NCBI GenBank assembly: GCA_016342585.1
Contig: JAEINK010000017.1
Span: 1-64,000, forward strand
Length of the DNA: 64,000 bases
Direction: 5' to 3'
Origin: Spirochaetales bacterium
GTDB taxonomy: Bacteria; Spirochaetota; Spirochaetia; UBA9216
Shown one piece after another: positions 20,111 through 29,728 of the stretch (position 1 is the first letter of the stretch; each line of letters begins with the position of its first letter). The position numbers and the translations under genes are program-made. The notes under the pieces are model-generated. The model was not told where the DNA came from. It did not search any database and saw only the letters and a list, made by a program, of their open reading frames with translations.

Positions 20111-20397
20111 TACTCCGCACTTATTTCATAAACCCTTATACTTGCTATAAATGGATTCGTTTTGGCAATCTTTTCGGCCTCATCAAGGTTCTCGGCTGTA
20201 ATAAGATTGTAACCAGTTATGGAATCCATCCCCCAGGGTAAATCTTTAGTTCCGTCATGGGAGATCTCCCTTCCGCCTGCAAATCCGCCCATACCTGCCA
20301 TTTTATCGCCCAGAGACTCAAACCACTTTCCCCAGGCCTCCATAATTTCGGGTGTAGGATTTTCAAATCCATAATGTAAAAGTAAAAATTTCTTCAC
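20110..20397 (-). CDS. YciI-related (YCII) family protein
   Basis: KKFLLLHYGFENPTPEIMEAWGKWFESLGDKM...GYNLITAENLDEAEKIAKTNPF; GTG start preceded by aaggag. Confidence 0.8.
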   Translation of the reverse strand: MKKFLLLHYGFENPTPEIMEAWGKWFESLGDKMAGMGGFAGGREISHDGTKDLPWGMDSITGYNLITAENLDEAEKIAKTNPFIASIRVYEISAE

Positions 20398-20517
20398 TAT
20401 ATACTCCTTGCATATATACAATAATAGTAATATTCCAGAACAGAGGTCAAATTAAAAGTAATTTACCTTTATATTTCATGTATATTGCTATTCGTATGCG
20501 TTCGGTTATAATAAGTT

Positions 20518-21069
20518 ATGGCTAGTAAAACAAAACAAGTTCTGGCAAAAACTCTGAAAGAAATTATGAAAACGAGTCCCTTAAGCAAGATCTCGATTGG
20601 TGATATCACAAAACGATGTGATCTGAAACGTCAAACTTTTTATTATCACTTTACGGATAAGTATCACCTGGTGAACTGGATCTTTGACAGAGAAATTCTT
20701 GATCAGATCGATGATTTTCTTATGTATGAAAGCTGGGACAAGGCAATGGGTATGGTTTTCAAATTAACTGAAGAAAACAGTGACTTTTATCTGAATGCCC
20801 TCCATGGTAACTTCAGCTATTTTTATATCCATATTCTTCAGACACAACGTGCCGTAATGGATAATATCATTCAGGAACTTCTTGGAGAGAAAAAGGTAGC
20901 ACAGGATGACCGTGAGTTTTTCATTGAATTCTATACAAATGCGTTTGTAGGAACCTACGTTAACTGGATCAATAACCGGATGCATGAATCTTCCGAAAAA
21001 GTGATTGAAAGGCTGACAAAGATCTTCCGTGGAACCCTCAAAACCTCCCTTCAGGATTATATCAAATAG
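20518..21069 (+). CDS. TetR-family regulator (DhaS-like)
   Basis: ISIGDITKRCDLKRQTFYYHFTDKYHLVNWIF HTH. Confidence 0.85.
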   Translation: MASKTKQVLAKTLKEIMKTSPLSKISIGDITKRCDLKRQTFYYHFTDKYHLVNWIFDREILDQIDDFLMYESWDKAMGMVFKLTEENSDFYLNALHGNFSYFYIHILQTQRAVMDNIIQELLGEKKVAQDDREFFIEFYTNAFVGTYVNWINNRMHESSEKVIERLTKIFRGTLKTSLQDYIK

Positions 21070-21147
21070 TTTTTTGACAGTGCCTCAAAACTGTCTAGAG
21101 CTTTATGACAAGGATCATGATAAAAATATGTTTAGGAGATATTTATC

Positions 21148-21966
21148 ATGATTCCAATTTACAGTTATATTCTTTCCATGCTTACCTACACAGTATTTCT
21201 CATCCTCATGACCGAAGGATTCAGACGGTCGGTGTTTTTTGGAATAGCAGTCAATATTGGACTGATTGTTCTATTGTTTTTCAGCAAGAATGTGGAGGGA
21301 TGGTTCAGATGGGCCAAGGATCTATCGGTTTTAATCCCGATGGTGGCAGTAGGTCTTGGCAGAATCGCATCAAAAAAAGAGCTTAATGCCCCCTTCTGGA
21401 AGTTTTTTAAAGGGCCGGCAATTTTGGGTTTTCTCTGCTTCATACTCTCCCTGAACATTTTCGAGGCCTCACTTAAAGATATTCAGTTGGGAAATTATTT
21501 CAATGGTTTATGCGGATTAATAATGATCGCCTGTATCCCCATGAATATAAAGAGCTCCTGGCGTTTTGATAAAAACAATTTCAGCACCCTTGTTAGCGAC
21601 CTTTCTCTCGGATGGTGCCTCCTGTATACGACCTGGAATGCCTGTTTTGTTTACGCCGAAAGTCCCGCTTTTGTCTCCGCCTCCCTCTGCATCCTTCTGG
21701 TTCCGGAACTCTACAACTTCTTCTCAAAAAAGAAAAAGATAAGCAACCTCTGGCTTCATGCAAGAATTTACACACTAATGCTTCATGTTTCCATCCGATC
21801 ATTCCATGATGTATTTACCCCCTTTATGAATGCCACATCCTGGTATAATGAAGCTTTTAAAGATGTATGGGGAGTGATAAATTTTATTCTGATGGCGGCA
21901 TATGCTGTTTGGTGGTTTACAGCTATTGCAAGAAAGCGGAGAAAAAAAGAACATATTACAGCCTAA
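21148..21966 (+). CDS. Polytopic membrane protein (DUF5692-like)
   Basis: Multiple TM segments, GWCLLYTTWNACFVYAESP; family name from memory. Confidence 0.6.
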   Translation: MIPIYSYILSMLTYTVFLILMTEGFRRSVFFGIAVNIGLIVLLFFSKNVEGWFRWAKDLSVLIPMVAVGLGRIASKKELNAPFWKFFKGPAILGFLCFILSLNIFEASLKDIQLGNYFNGLCGLIMIACIPMNIKSSWRFDKNNFSTLVSDLSLGWCLLYTTWNACFVYAESPAFVSASLCILLVPELYNFFSKKKKISNLWLHARIYTLMLHVSIRSFHDVFTPFMNATSWYNEAFKDVWGVINFILMAAYAVWWFTAIARKRRKKEHITA

Positions 21967-21978
21967 TTTGAGATCCTT

Positions 21979-22854
21979 TCATTCTATTGAATTCTTATTC
22001 TTTTTCCTTAAAAACGAGGGAGGATGACCAAATTTGTTTTTATAGACTCTTGCAAAATAATTTCCATTGCAAAAGCCGGTTATCTCAGGGATGTTGGTAA
22101 TGGGTAAATCGGTTGATTTTAACAATTGGTTTGCCTGTTCCAATCTATAATCCGTCAGGAAATTTATAAAGGTACTACCTGTATACGCCTTAAAAACCCG
22201 GCAGAAATGCTGATCACTCATATGGGAATAATTCGACATTAGACTTATAGTTATTTTTTCATGGAAATGGACAAAAATATATTCAATAACATTCTTCATT
22301 TTTTCTACCGGTCTGTTTTCATCTTCTAATCCAACGGCCAACCTGTCTGGGAAATTTCGAATTAGCTCCGTGAAGAAACGACATAATTCAATTTTAATAA
22401 TTAGTTCGAAACCGGGTTTTCCTTCATTTTCTTCGTTTAAAATCGATTTAATTGGTTTGATAATACCTGAATATGAAGAGTCTGATCTGTTTATATGAAA
22501 AGACTTCTTAATCGATTCAGAAAAAAAAGGAGACAATATCTCATTGGAGTGTTTATCTGATCTTATATCGTCTAAAAATCTCTCTCCAATAACCAGAGCA
22601 TGATACTGAGCAGAGTCCTCTGTTACAATACTGTGCAGATGGCCGGAAGGAATAAAAAGAAGGTCCCCTTCACTGCAGGTATTTACAGAACCATTTATAT
22701 AAATTAAGGCGCGTCCTTCCTGTAAATAAATTATCTCACTGTGATTATGCCAATGGGGAGGAGTATCGAGATCCTTAATTCTGAAAATATTAAATTGAAA
22801 ATCTTCACTGCCAAGCTTAGTGTTCTCGTGATTTTCAATACTGATTAAATCCAT
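21979..22854 (-). CDS. AraC-family regulator with N-terminal cupin
   Basis: PPHWHNHSEIIYLQEGRALIYINGS; HTH DQHFCRVFKAYTGSTFINFLTDYRLEQANQLL. Confidence 0.9.
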   Translation of the reverse strand: MDLISIENHENTKLGSEDFQFNIFRIKDLDTPPHWHNHSEIIYLQEGRALIYINGSVNTCSEGDLLFIPSGHLHSIVTEDSAQYHALVIGERFLDDIRSDKHSNEILSPFFSESIKKSFHINRSDSSYSGIIKPIKSILNEENEGKPGFELIIKIELCRFFTELIRNFPDRLAVGLEDENRPVEKMKNVIEYIFVHFHEKITISLMSNYSHMSDQHFCRVFKAYTGSTFINFLTDYRLEQANQLLKSTDLPITNIPEITGFCNGNYFARVYKNKFGHPPSFLRKKNKNSIE

Positions 22855-22954
22855 AAAACCAAATCCTCATGCTCCAATAAAATATTCAGATTAGATACAT
22901 TATAGCGAATATAATACCTATTTATCCCGAAAATAGCAGCTTATAATATTAATA

Positions 22955-25414
22955 TTGTTCAGATTTTTATGCAAAGGGAGTTTATTTATGTTAACCGCAC
23001 GAAAAGGACCAAAAAAATCAATCAATACAATACATAGAACAGACAGAGCTCTGATACTCAATACGGAATCCGGAAATCTGAAGCTTGAACCATATTCGGA
23101 TGCTATTATACGAATCACTTATACACTGGCGGATTCATTTAAGGAGACTCAGTCTCCGGGAACTATAGACCACAACGAAAAATGTATATGGTCCTATAAA
23201 GAAGAAGAGTCAGAAATAATTCTAAATACTAAATCCATCCGTCTTGTCATAAATAAAACAACCTGTTCTTTCGCTTATTATGACAGCAATGGTAATCTGC
23301 TGACAAAGGAACCGGTAAAAGGCGGAAAAACACTTATCTCTTATAATGCCTATAGATCAGTACTCGATGAGAATAGTCTGGTTGAAAAAATTGAGACTCC
23401 TGACGGAATCAAAGAAATAATCATTGATTCAAAAAAAGAGTTTTACAAAAAATTAAACCATACTCGAATTGAATTCGAATGGGAAGATGGTGAAGCTCTT
23501 TTTGGAATGGGTCAGCAGGAGGAGGGAGTCCTGAATTTACGGGGCTCACGAAGGTATGTTCATCAGGCCAATATGAAAATAGCAATGCCATTTATTGTAT
23601 CCACAAGAGGATACGGAATTCTCCTCGATACATACTCCCCGATCATTTTTAATGACAACGAATATGGTTCATACATCTATAATGAATCGGCCGAGGAGTT
23701 GGACTTTTATTTTATACAGGGAGATTCATTTGACGCGATCATAGGTGGTTATCGATTCATCACAGGAAAAGCAAGTATGCTGCCGAAATGGGCCTTTGGT
23801 TATTTCCAGTCAATAGAACGATATGAATCCCAGCAGGAAATCATGGATACGGTAGAGGAGTACCGGAGGAGAGGTGTTCCTCTGGATTGCATAGTTCTCG
23901 ACTGGCAATACTGGGAAGAGGGCATGTGGGGGCAGAAATCATTTGACTCTTTACGTTTTCCTACACCGAAAAGGATGATAGAAACTCTGCATGAAAATGG
24001 TGTTAACTTTATGATCTCCATCTGGCCCAATATGTTCAATCAAACTGAAAACTACAAGGAAATGGTTGCTAACAACTGTTTATTTCAACACTCAGAGATA
24101 TACGATGCCTTTGATGATCAAGCCTGTTCTCTCTTCTGGAAACAGGTAAGTGAAGGATTGTTTATTAAAGGAGTTGATGCCTGGTGGTGCGACGCAAGTG
24201 AACCCTTCTCTCCGGAATGGAATTCCCCGATTAAGCCGGAACCGGATCAGAATTATCTAAACTTTCATAACACAGCTAAAAACTATATCAATGAGGAGTT
24301 CACCAATGCCTACTCACTTCGACATGCCAGGGCAATCTATGAAGGCCAAAGAGGTGAAACTGATGAAAAACGTGTGATTAATCTGACGAGAAGCGGTTAC
24401 ACGGGTCAGCAGAAATATGGAACAATTCTCTGGTCCGGTGATATAAGTGCCAACTGGAAAACCCTTGGAAATCAAATCCCTGAGGGATTGAATATGTGTA
24501 TGTCCGGGATGCCCTATTGGACCCTGGATATAGGCGGATTTTTTGTTAAAAAGGGAGATATGTGGTTCTGGGATGGGGATTATGAAGAGGGGTGTGAGGA
24601 TCTCGGGTATAGAGAACTGTATACAAGATGGCTGCAGCTGGGAACATTCCTTCCGATTTTTCGATCCCATGGAACAGACACAAGAAGAGAGATCTGGAAC
24701 TTCGGTAAAAAGGGAGAAACCTTTTATGATACGATCGTAAATTTCATTAACCTGCGATACAGACTCCTTCCCTACATTTATTCCATGGCAGGAATGGTTA
24801 CATTAAAAGACTATACAATAATGCGTCATCTCGCCTTTGATTTCATTGATGATCCCAGGGTATATGATATCAAGGATCAATATATGTTTGGGAATGCCTT
24901 AATGATCTGCCCTGTGACTGAACCGATGTATTACTCATCCGAATCACAACCACTCAAAGGGGTTTCAAAAACACGAAAAGTATACCTGCCCTTGGGCAGT
25001 GATTGGTTCGATTTCTGGACTAACGAAAAACTAATCGGTGGAAAATACATTTCAGCCCGGGCATCACTGGATATCATCCCGGTTTATGTGAAATGCGGCG
25101 CCATCATCCCCATGGCCGAGAAAGTCCTGCACACGGGGAGCAGTTCTGAAAGTGAAATAAAGCTTGTAATATATCCCGGAGCGAACGGTTCGTTCAAATT
25201 TTATTGTGATGAGAATAATAATTACAACTATGAACAGGGAGATTATTCGACTATTGATATCGAATGGAATGATGGTGATAAATATTTGACTATCGGTGAG
25301 AGACAAGGTTCGTACAAAGATATGAAGGAAGAAATCTCATTCACCATCGTACTCCTGAAGGAGGAACAATCCACCCTGAAGTACAATGGTAATAAGATGA
25401 TTTATAAATTATAG
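22955..25414 (+). CDS. Glycoside hydrolase family 31 (alpha-xylosidase/alpha-glucosidase type)
   Basis: PLDCIVLDWQYWEEGMWG, GVDAWWCDASEPF, WSGDISANWKTLGNQIPEGLNMCMSGMPYWTLDIGGF; start probably at 22970 or 22988. Confidence 0.92.
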   Translation: MFRFLCKGSLFMLTARKGPKKSINTIHRTDRALILNTESGNLKLEPYSDAIIRITYTLADSFKETQSPGTIDHNEKCIWSYKEEESEIILNTKSIRLVINKTTCSFAYYDSNGNLLTKEPVKGGKTLISYNAYRSVLDENSLVEKIETPDGIKEIIIDSKKEFYKKLNHTRIEFEWEDGEALFGMGQQEEGVLNLRGSRRYVHQANMKIAMPFIVSTRGYGILLDTYSPIIFNDNEYGSYIYNESAEELDFYFIQGDSFDAIIGGYRFITGKASMLPKWAFGYFQSIERYESQQEIMDTVEEYRRRGVPLDCIVLDWQYWEEGMWGQKSFDSLRFPTPKRMIETLHENGVNFMISIWPNMFNQTENYKEMVANNCLFQHSEIYDAFDDQACSLFWKQVSEGLFIKGVDAWWCDASEPFSPEWNSPIKPEPDQNYLNFHNTAKNYINEEFTNAYSLRHARAIYEGQRGETDEKRVINLTRSGYTGQQKYGTILWSGDISANWKTLGNQIPEGLNMCMSGMPYWTLDIGGFFVKKGDMWFWDGDYEEGCEDLGYRELYTRWLQLGTFLPIFRSHGTDTRREIWNFGKKGETFYDTIVNFINLRYRLLPYIYSMAGMVTLKDYTIMRHLAFDFIDDPRVYDIKDQYMFGNALMICPVTEPMYYSSESQPLKGVSKTRKVYLPLGSDWFDFWTNEKLIGGKYISARASLDIIPVYVKCGAIIPMAEKVLHTGSSSESEIKLVIYPGANGSFKFYCDENNNYNYEQGDYSTIDIEWNDGDKYLTIGERQGSYKDMKEEISFTIVLLKEEQSTLKYNGNKMIYKL

Positions 25415-25421
25415 AGAGTGT

Positions 25422-26501
25422 CTATCTGTATTGCTCAACACTTTTCAATACAGATTCAACCTCATTCATATTTTGAAAGTTGATCATCAGATACATCCCC
25501 TCGGGTCCCACAGCATCCATCAAAGGTATGACTTCATCCGCTCTCATCTCTACGGCCTGAACGGATTTTCCTGCAGCTTTAATTTTCCTGTACATATCAT
25601 AATACCCCTGATCCCCCCCCTGGGGAACCTGAGGACCAGGAGTGTATTCAATGGCATCGAGGTTTTCGACTTCAAGAAGTGCATCCAGTTTATCCAGTGC
25701 TGTAGGACCATCAAGATGAAAAAGTGTGTGATCCATATGGTTACAATGTTCCCGCAGGACTGGAATTTCAAATTCCCTGAACATATCAGGGCTGATCATA
25801 GCACAGAAATCGCATTGTGCAAGGGAGACCCGCCCCGGCCCCCAGAGCATAAACCACCCATAAAGACTGCTTTCATCTTTTCCCTTAAGAAGCTGATAAA
25901 ATTGTTCATAGTACTCAAAGTAAGCCGTGTTTATTTCCTGAAGTTTCTCCTTAACCCACTCCGGATTCATAATGAGATCCAGAAGCAGATTCTGAGTTCC
26001 CCGGACTTCGGCCAGAACATCCAGGCCCGGGGGCAGAGCCGGAAATCCAACGGCATACCGGTCCAGGGAGCTGTTTTTCAGTTTCCGGCAGATATTCATC
26101 ATAGCCTTGAACCTATCATTCTCAAGATCAAATGTCAGTTTTCTGTCATTTTCCGGCGACAAATCCGTGGGGTGATATAGTATATATTCTTCTTCATAGC
26201 GCATTCCTACACCCATGAACGTCGATAAAGTGACGGTTCCGTAATCAGGAAAAACAAGGGGTAAAAAATCTCCCCCCTGATAATTGCAGGAGAGTCTGTA
26301 TTCTTCAGAACGGACAACCCAGTCTTCATCACTATGCCGCTGTTCATGAGAAACAGGTAATCCTGGATCTGCAATTCCGTACAGGCTTTTTCCGGTGTTA
26401 AACCCCGATCCCCAATGGCTGATAATAAAGCCTTCCCCCTTCCACCAGTCAAGAAAATGCTGCCGGGTTTCCGGCCAGTTCTGTTTCCAATTCAAGTTCA
26501 T
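25422..26501 (-). CDS. Uroporphyrinogen decarboxylase-fold protein (MtaA/CmuA-like)
   Basis: UroD-fold signature region FREFEIPVLREHCNHMDHTLFHLDGPTALDKLDALLEVENLDAIEYTPGPQ. Confidence 0.75.
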   Translation of the reverse strand: MNLNWKQNWPETRQHFLDWWKGEGFIISHWGSGFNTGKSLYGIADPGLPVSHEQRHSDEDWVVRSEEYRLSCNYQGGDFLPLVFPDYGTVTLSTFMGVGMRYEEEYILYHPTDLSPENDRKLTFDLENDRFKAMMNICRKLKNSSLDRYAVGFPALPPGLDVLAEVRGTQNLLLDLIMNPEWVKEKLQEINTAYFEYYEQFYQLLKGKDESSLYGWFMLWGPGRVSLAQCDFCAMISPDMFREFEIPVLREHCNHMDHTLFHLDGPTALDKLDALLEVENLDAIEYTPGPQVPQGGDQGYYDMYRKIKAAGKSVQAVEMRADEVIPLMDAVGPEGMYLMINFQNMNEVESVLKSVEQYR

Positions 26502-26505
26502 AGTA

Positions 26506-27345
26506 TTACCCTTTAACCGAGCCGGCAGTCGACTCCATGTGAATTTTATTTTGAAAAAAGAAATAGAGAACCAGTGGAATGATGGCGGAGAATAGAATCG
26601 CCGCCGTCAATGTTGGAATGGGAATTCCATGCTCTCCCTTCATTACGGCCAGTCCCAGGGAAAGGGGACGCATGACAGGTTTTTGGATCAAGAGAAGGGA
26701 AAAAGGAAGTTCCGTCCACATGGCCAGCGAGCCGACGATTCCTATTGTCCCTATCATAGGGGTAGCGATAGGCATAATAATTCTAAAAAGCTGCTGGAAA
26801 ACATTTGCTCCATCTATCCTCGCAGATTCAATCATGGATCGCGGAACAGTGGAATAATAAGTGGACATGATATACGTTCCAAAAGGAGCAAAGTAAGCCA
26901 CCCAGACAAGTATCAACCCTAAATATGAGTTCATAAGCCCTATTTTCGAACAGATCCTGTAGACTTGTGCCGCAATAACCATCTGAGGGAATATCTGAAA
27001 GAATAAGATAAACGAGAAGATGGCTATTTTAAAACGAAACCTGAGCATTCCCAGGGCAAATCCGGCTGCATTGCAGACAAAAATATAGAGTACCATTCCC
27101 AGGGAGACGGTCAAAACAGAATTAAACATATACTGTGCCATATTCAGATTTCGAAAAACATATGCATAGTTTGCCGTTGTCCAGTGAACAGGTAGTGCCG
27201 TTTTGCTGACTGTATATTCCGAAGGAATTTTGAAGCTCGAAATAAATGTGAAATATAATGGATAAAGACTGAAAAGTGTGACAAAAATCAGTAAAAAATA
27301 AACGGCCATTCTGGCGGGATTATATCTTTTTGCACGAATCATCAT
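26506..27345 (-). CDS. Carbohydrate ABC transporter permease (MalG-like)
   Basis: EAA loop ESARIDGANVFQQLFRIIMPIATP. Confidence 0.92.
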   Translation of the reverse strand: MMIRAKRYNPARMAVYFLLIFVTLFSLYPLYFTFISSFKIPSEYTVSKTALPVHWTTANYAYVFRNLNMAQYMFNSVLTVSLGMVLYIFVCNAAGFALGMLRFRFKIAIFSFILFFQIFPQMVIAAQVYRICSKIGLMNSYLGLILVWVAYFAPFGTYIMSTYYSTVPRSMIESARIDGANVFQQLFRIIMPIATPMIGTIGIVGSLAMWTELPFSLLLIQKPVMRPLSLGLAVMKGEHGIPIPTLTAAILFSAIIPLVLYFFFQNKIHMESTAGSVKG

Positions 27346-28238
27346 TTTAACTGCTCCCCTTTTTTAAGAACATAAATCTGAAGGGCTGCAATAATAGAGC
27401 AGAAAACAAATAGGATTACCGCCCAGCTTGAAGCATACCCCATTTTAAAAGCTTGAAAACCTATCTTATATATCCCGAATTCCAGGGTATAAGTTGCAAA
27501 TCCCGGTCCTCCATAGGTCAGGGTATAAATAAAGCTATACATCCTTGCAAAAACCTCTATAAATGAAAGGACAAGAAAAAACTGGATGGAAAAGCTGATG
27601 CTGGGCACTGTGATTTTAAAAAACTTCTGCCACCAGCTGGCGCCATCAATTCCAGCCGCATCGTATAATCCGGAGTCGATACTGCTCATGGCGGCCAGAA
27701 AGTAAATGCATCCAAAACCCATTTTTGAAAATACAACAAAGAGTAAAGCGACAATATGGATAGCTGTATTGGAATGGCCGAGAATGTTAATGCTCCTGGC
27801 ATCTTCTACCCCTAAAAGCTCCAGCATTTCAATAAGAGGCCCGGATTGACTGAGAATAATACTGAATAAGGTTCCGAGTATGACGTACCCTAAAATGGTG
27901 GGAAGATAAATGACAGAACGGAAGAAGGTCCAACCCTTAAGGCCTTCCCTTAAAATAGCAGCAATCAGCAGAGGAACGAATGTTCCAACTGGAATATATA
28001 ATACAAGAACTCCCAGATTCTTTAATGAAGACCAGAATTTATCATCATTAAAAAGATGTTCATAGTTTTTGAAGCCCGCCCATACGGCAGTTCCAAACCC
28101 CTTCCAGCTTGTAAAACTGTAAAAAAAATTCGCCAATACCGGATATACAATAAAAACAAGCATGAGCAAAAGTAAAGGAAACAGTAGTATATAGGCATCT
28201 GATTGTTCCTGCTGTTTCATCATTTTTCGTGTGTACAT
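27342..28238 (-). CDS. Carbohydrate ABC transporter permease (MalF/UgpA-like)
   Basis: YDAAGIDGASWWQKFFKITVPSISF; overlaps next gene by 4 nt. Confidence 0.92.
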   Translation of the reverse strand: MYTRKMMKQQEQSDAYILLFPLLLLMLVFIVYPVLANFFYSFTSWKGFGTAVWAGFKNYEHLFNDDKFWSSLKNLGVLVLYIPVGTFVPLLIAAILREGLKGWTFFRSVIYLPTILGYVILGTLFSIILSQSGPLIEMLELLGVEDARSINILGHSNTAIHIVALLFVVFSKMGFGCIYFLAAMSSIDSGLYDAAGIDGASWWQKFFKITVPSISFSIQFFLVLSFIEVFARMYSFIYTLTYGGPGFATYTLEFGIYKIGFQAFKMGYASSWAVILFVFCSIIAALQIYVLKKGEQLK

Positions 28239-28257
28239 GTTCGGACATTCCTTGAAA

Positions 28258-28284
28258 ACGGCAGGAGCCCGGGGCTCCTGCCGT
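28258..28284 (-). promoter_or_regulatory. Intercistronic GC-rich stem-loop followed by TTTT between solute-binding protein and permease genes
   Basis: ACGGCAGGAGCC-CGG-GGCTCCTGCCGT, 12-bp perfect stem, 3-nt loop. Confidence 0.8.
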
Positions 28285-28301
28285 CATGGTTTTATCTTAG
28301 T

Positions 28302-29606
28302 TTAAAGATTCTGTTCGTATGCTTTCTGAAGTTTCTCTACATATTCAGTTAAAGAGATTTCATCGGCAACAAAGAAGAGCTGAAAGTAATTATAAAGTTC
28401 AGCAGCGAAACCGGCATCCAGTTGATTGTAGAAATCGGGAACCGCGTTGGTACTCATAAATCCAACGACTTCGGCTAAGGATTCATTATCAATAGGAAGA
28501 TTCTTATTGGGCACAATAGCTCCGGTTCTATTAAGAAACAGACTGGCTGATTCACCATGGACATACTCTTTGAGGTAGTCCACAGCAGTTTCCTTGTTTT
28601 CAGAGTTATTTAATACCGCAAAACCGATTCCGGCTCCCTGACTGCTCTGACGATCTGAATATGGTGCCGCGGAGGTATTGAGACTGGGTAGATAACCGAG
28701 ATTATCATAACCGAAGGCATCGCCGAAATCCTTCCAATGGGCTATATCGGAGGTAAGACCGAAAAAGAACCCGCCCTCACCGGATTTGAAGAGTTCAATA
28801 GCATCCATGAAATAGGGCATGGTAGCATTTTCAGTATTAACATATCCCTTGGTAAAAAGGGTCTTCAGCATTCGGGAGGCTTCAATAAAAGCATCGTCTG
28901 TGAAGTTTGCACTTCCATCACTGAACCCGTTCAATTTATCCCCATAGAAATTTGCAAGGAGAACACGGTAGGCAAAATCAACCCCAAAGGGCTGGCCGCC
29001 ATTCCCCATAACAATTGGAGAGATCCCGGCAGACTTCATTTTTTCACAGGCAGCCAGGAATGAATCCCAATCACCGAGGTTATCAAATGAACTGACGCCA
29101 GCTGTTTTCAGATTGGCTTTATTATAATAGATTCCGATACCCTGGGCGGTTAAAGGTACAATTTTAATATTACGGTCACTTTCATTGGTGGAAGATCCTG
29201 CTGCCCATGCAGAATCGGACATATCCTCTCTCCAGTCAGCAATATAGGTATCAAGTGGCAGGAGAAACTCTTCCATATTCCATATTCGCTGGTCCGTGTG
29301 TGCCATGATTACATCTGGTCCGATCCCGGAAGCCATGGCAGCCGCCAGTATTTCATAGTAGTTATCGTGAGGCTGGGCCACATGAACGATTTCCACATTC
29401 GGATTCGCAGACATATAGAGAGCATCCATATCCTTCAACGCCGATCCTACAACTTCTTCACTGTACTTAAAATCCCAGACAGTCAGTGTTACTTTTTCAT
29501 TCTTCTCTTCCTGATCTCCTCCAGCAAAGAGAGCCCCACAGCTGATAATGAGTATCAGAGTTATAAGGCCGATTGTTTTGTTTTTATGCATTTTCATTTC
29601 CTCCAT
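28302..29606 (-). CDS. Extracellular solute-binding protein (sugar ABC type)
   Basis: Lipoprotein/signal peptide LITLILIISCGALFAGG, LTVWDFKYSEEVVG, GPDVIMAHTDQRIW. Confidence 0.9.
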   Translation of the reverse strand: MEEMKMHKNKTIGLITLILIISCGALFAGGDQEEKNEKVTLTVWDFKYSEEVVGSALKDMDALYMSANPNVEIVHVAQPHDNYYEILAAAMASGIGPDVIMAHTDQRIWNMEEFLLPLDTYIADWREDMSDSAWAAGSSTNESDRNIKIVPLTAQGIGIYYNKANLKTAGVSSFDNLGDWDSFLAACEKMKSAGISPIVMGNGGQPFGVDFAYRVLLANFYGDKLNGFSDGSANFTDDAFIEASRMLKTLFTKGYVNTENATMPYFMDAIELFKSGEGGFFFGLTSDIAHWKDFGDAFGYDNLGYLPSLNTSAAPYSDRQSSQGAGIGFAVLNNSENKETAVDYLKEYVHGESASLFLNRTGAIVPNKNLPIDNESLAEVVGFMSTNAVPDFYNQLDAGFAAELYNYFQLFFVADEISLTEYVEKLQKAYEQNL

Positions 29607-29728
29607 ATAAAATTAATTCATTGTCAGGCAGGATATGAGATGGGTATAGGTTCAAAATCGGGAAAGAGTTATAGATGTTGGAATACCATAGTGTTAAATG
29701 ATGCAATAAGTATCAAAAGCGGGAGATA

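Noticed and set aside
25431-26180. 249-aa plus-strand ORF antisense to the UroD-like gene
   Set aside because: Composition typical of a shadow frame; the opposite strand has clear family motifs.
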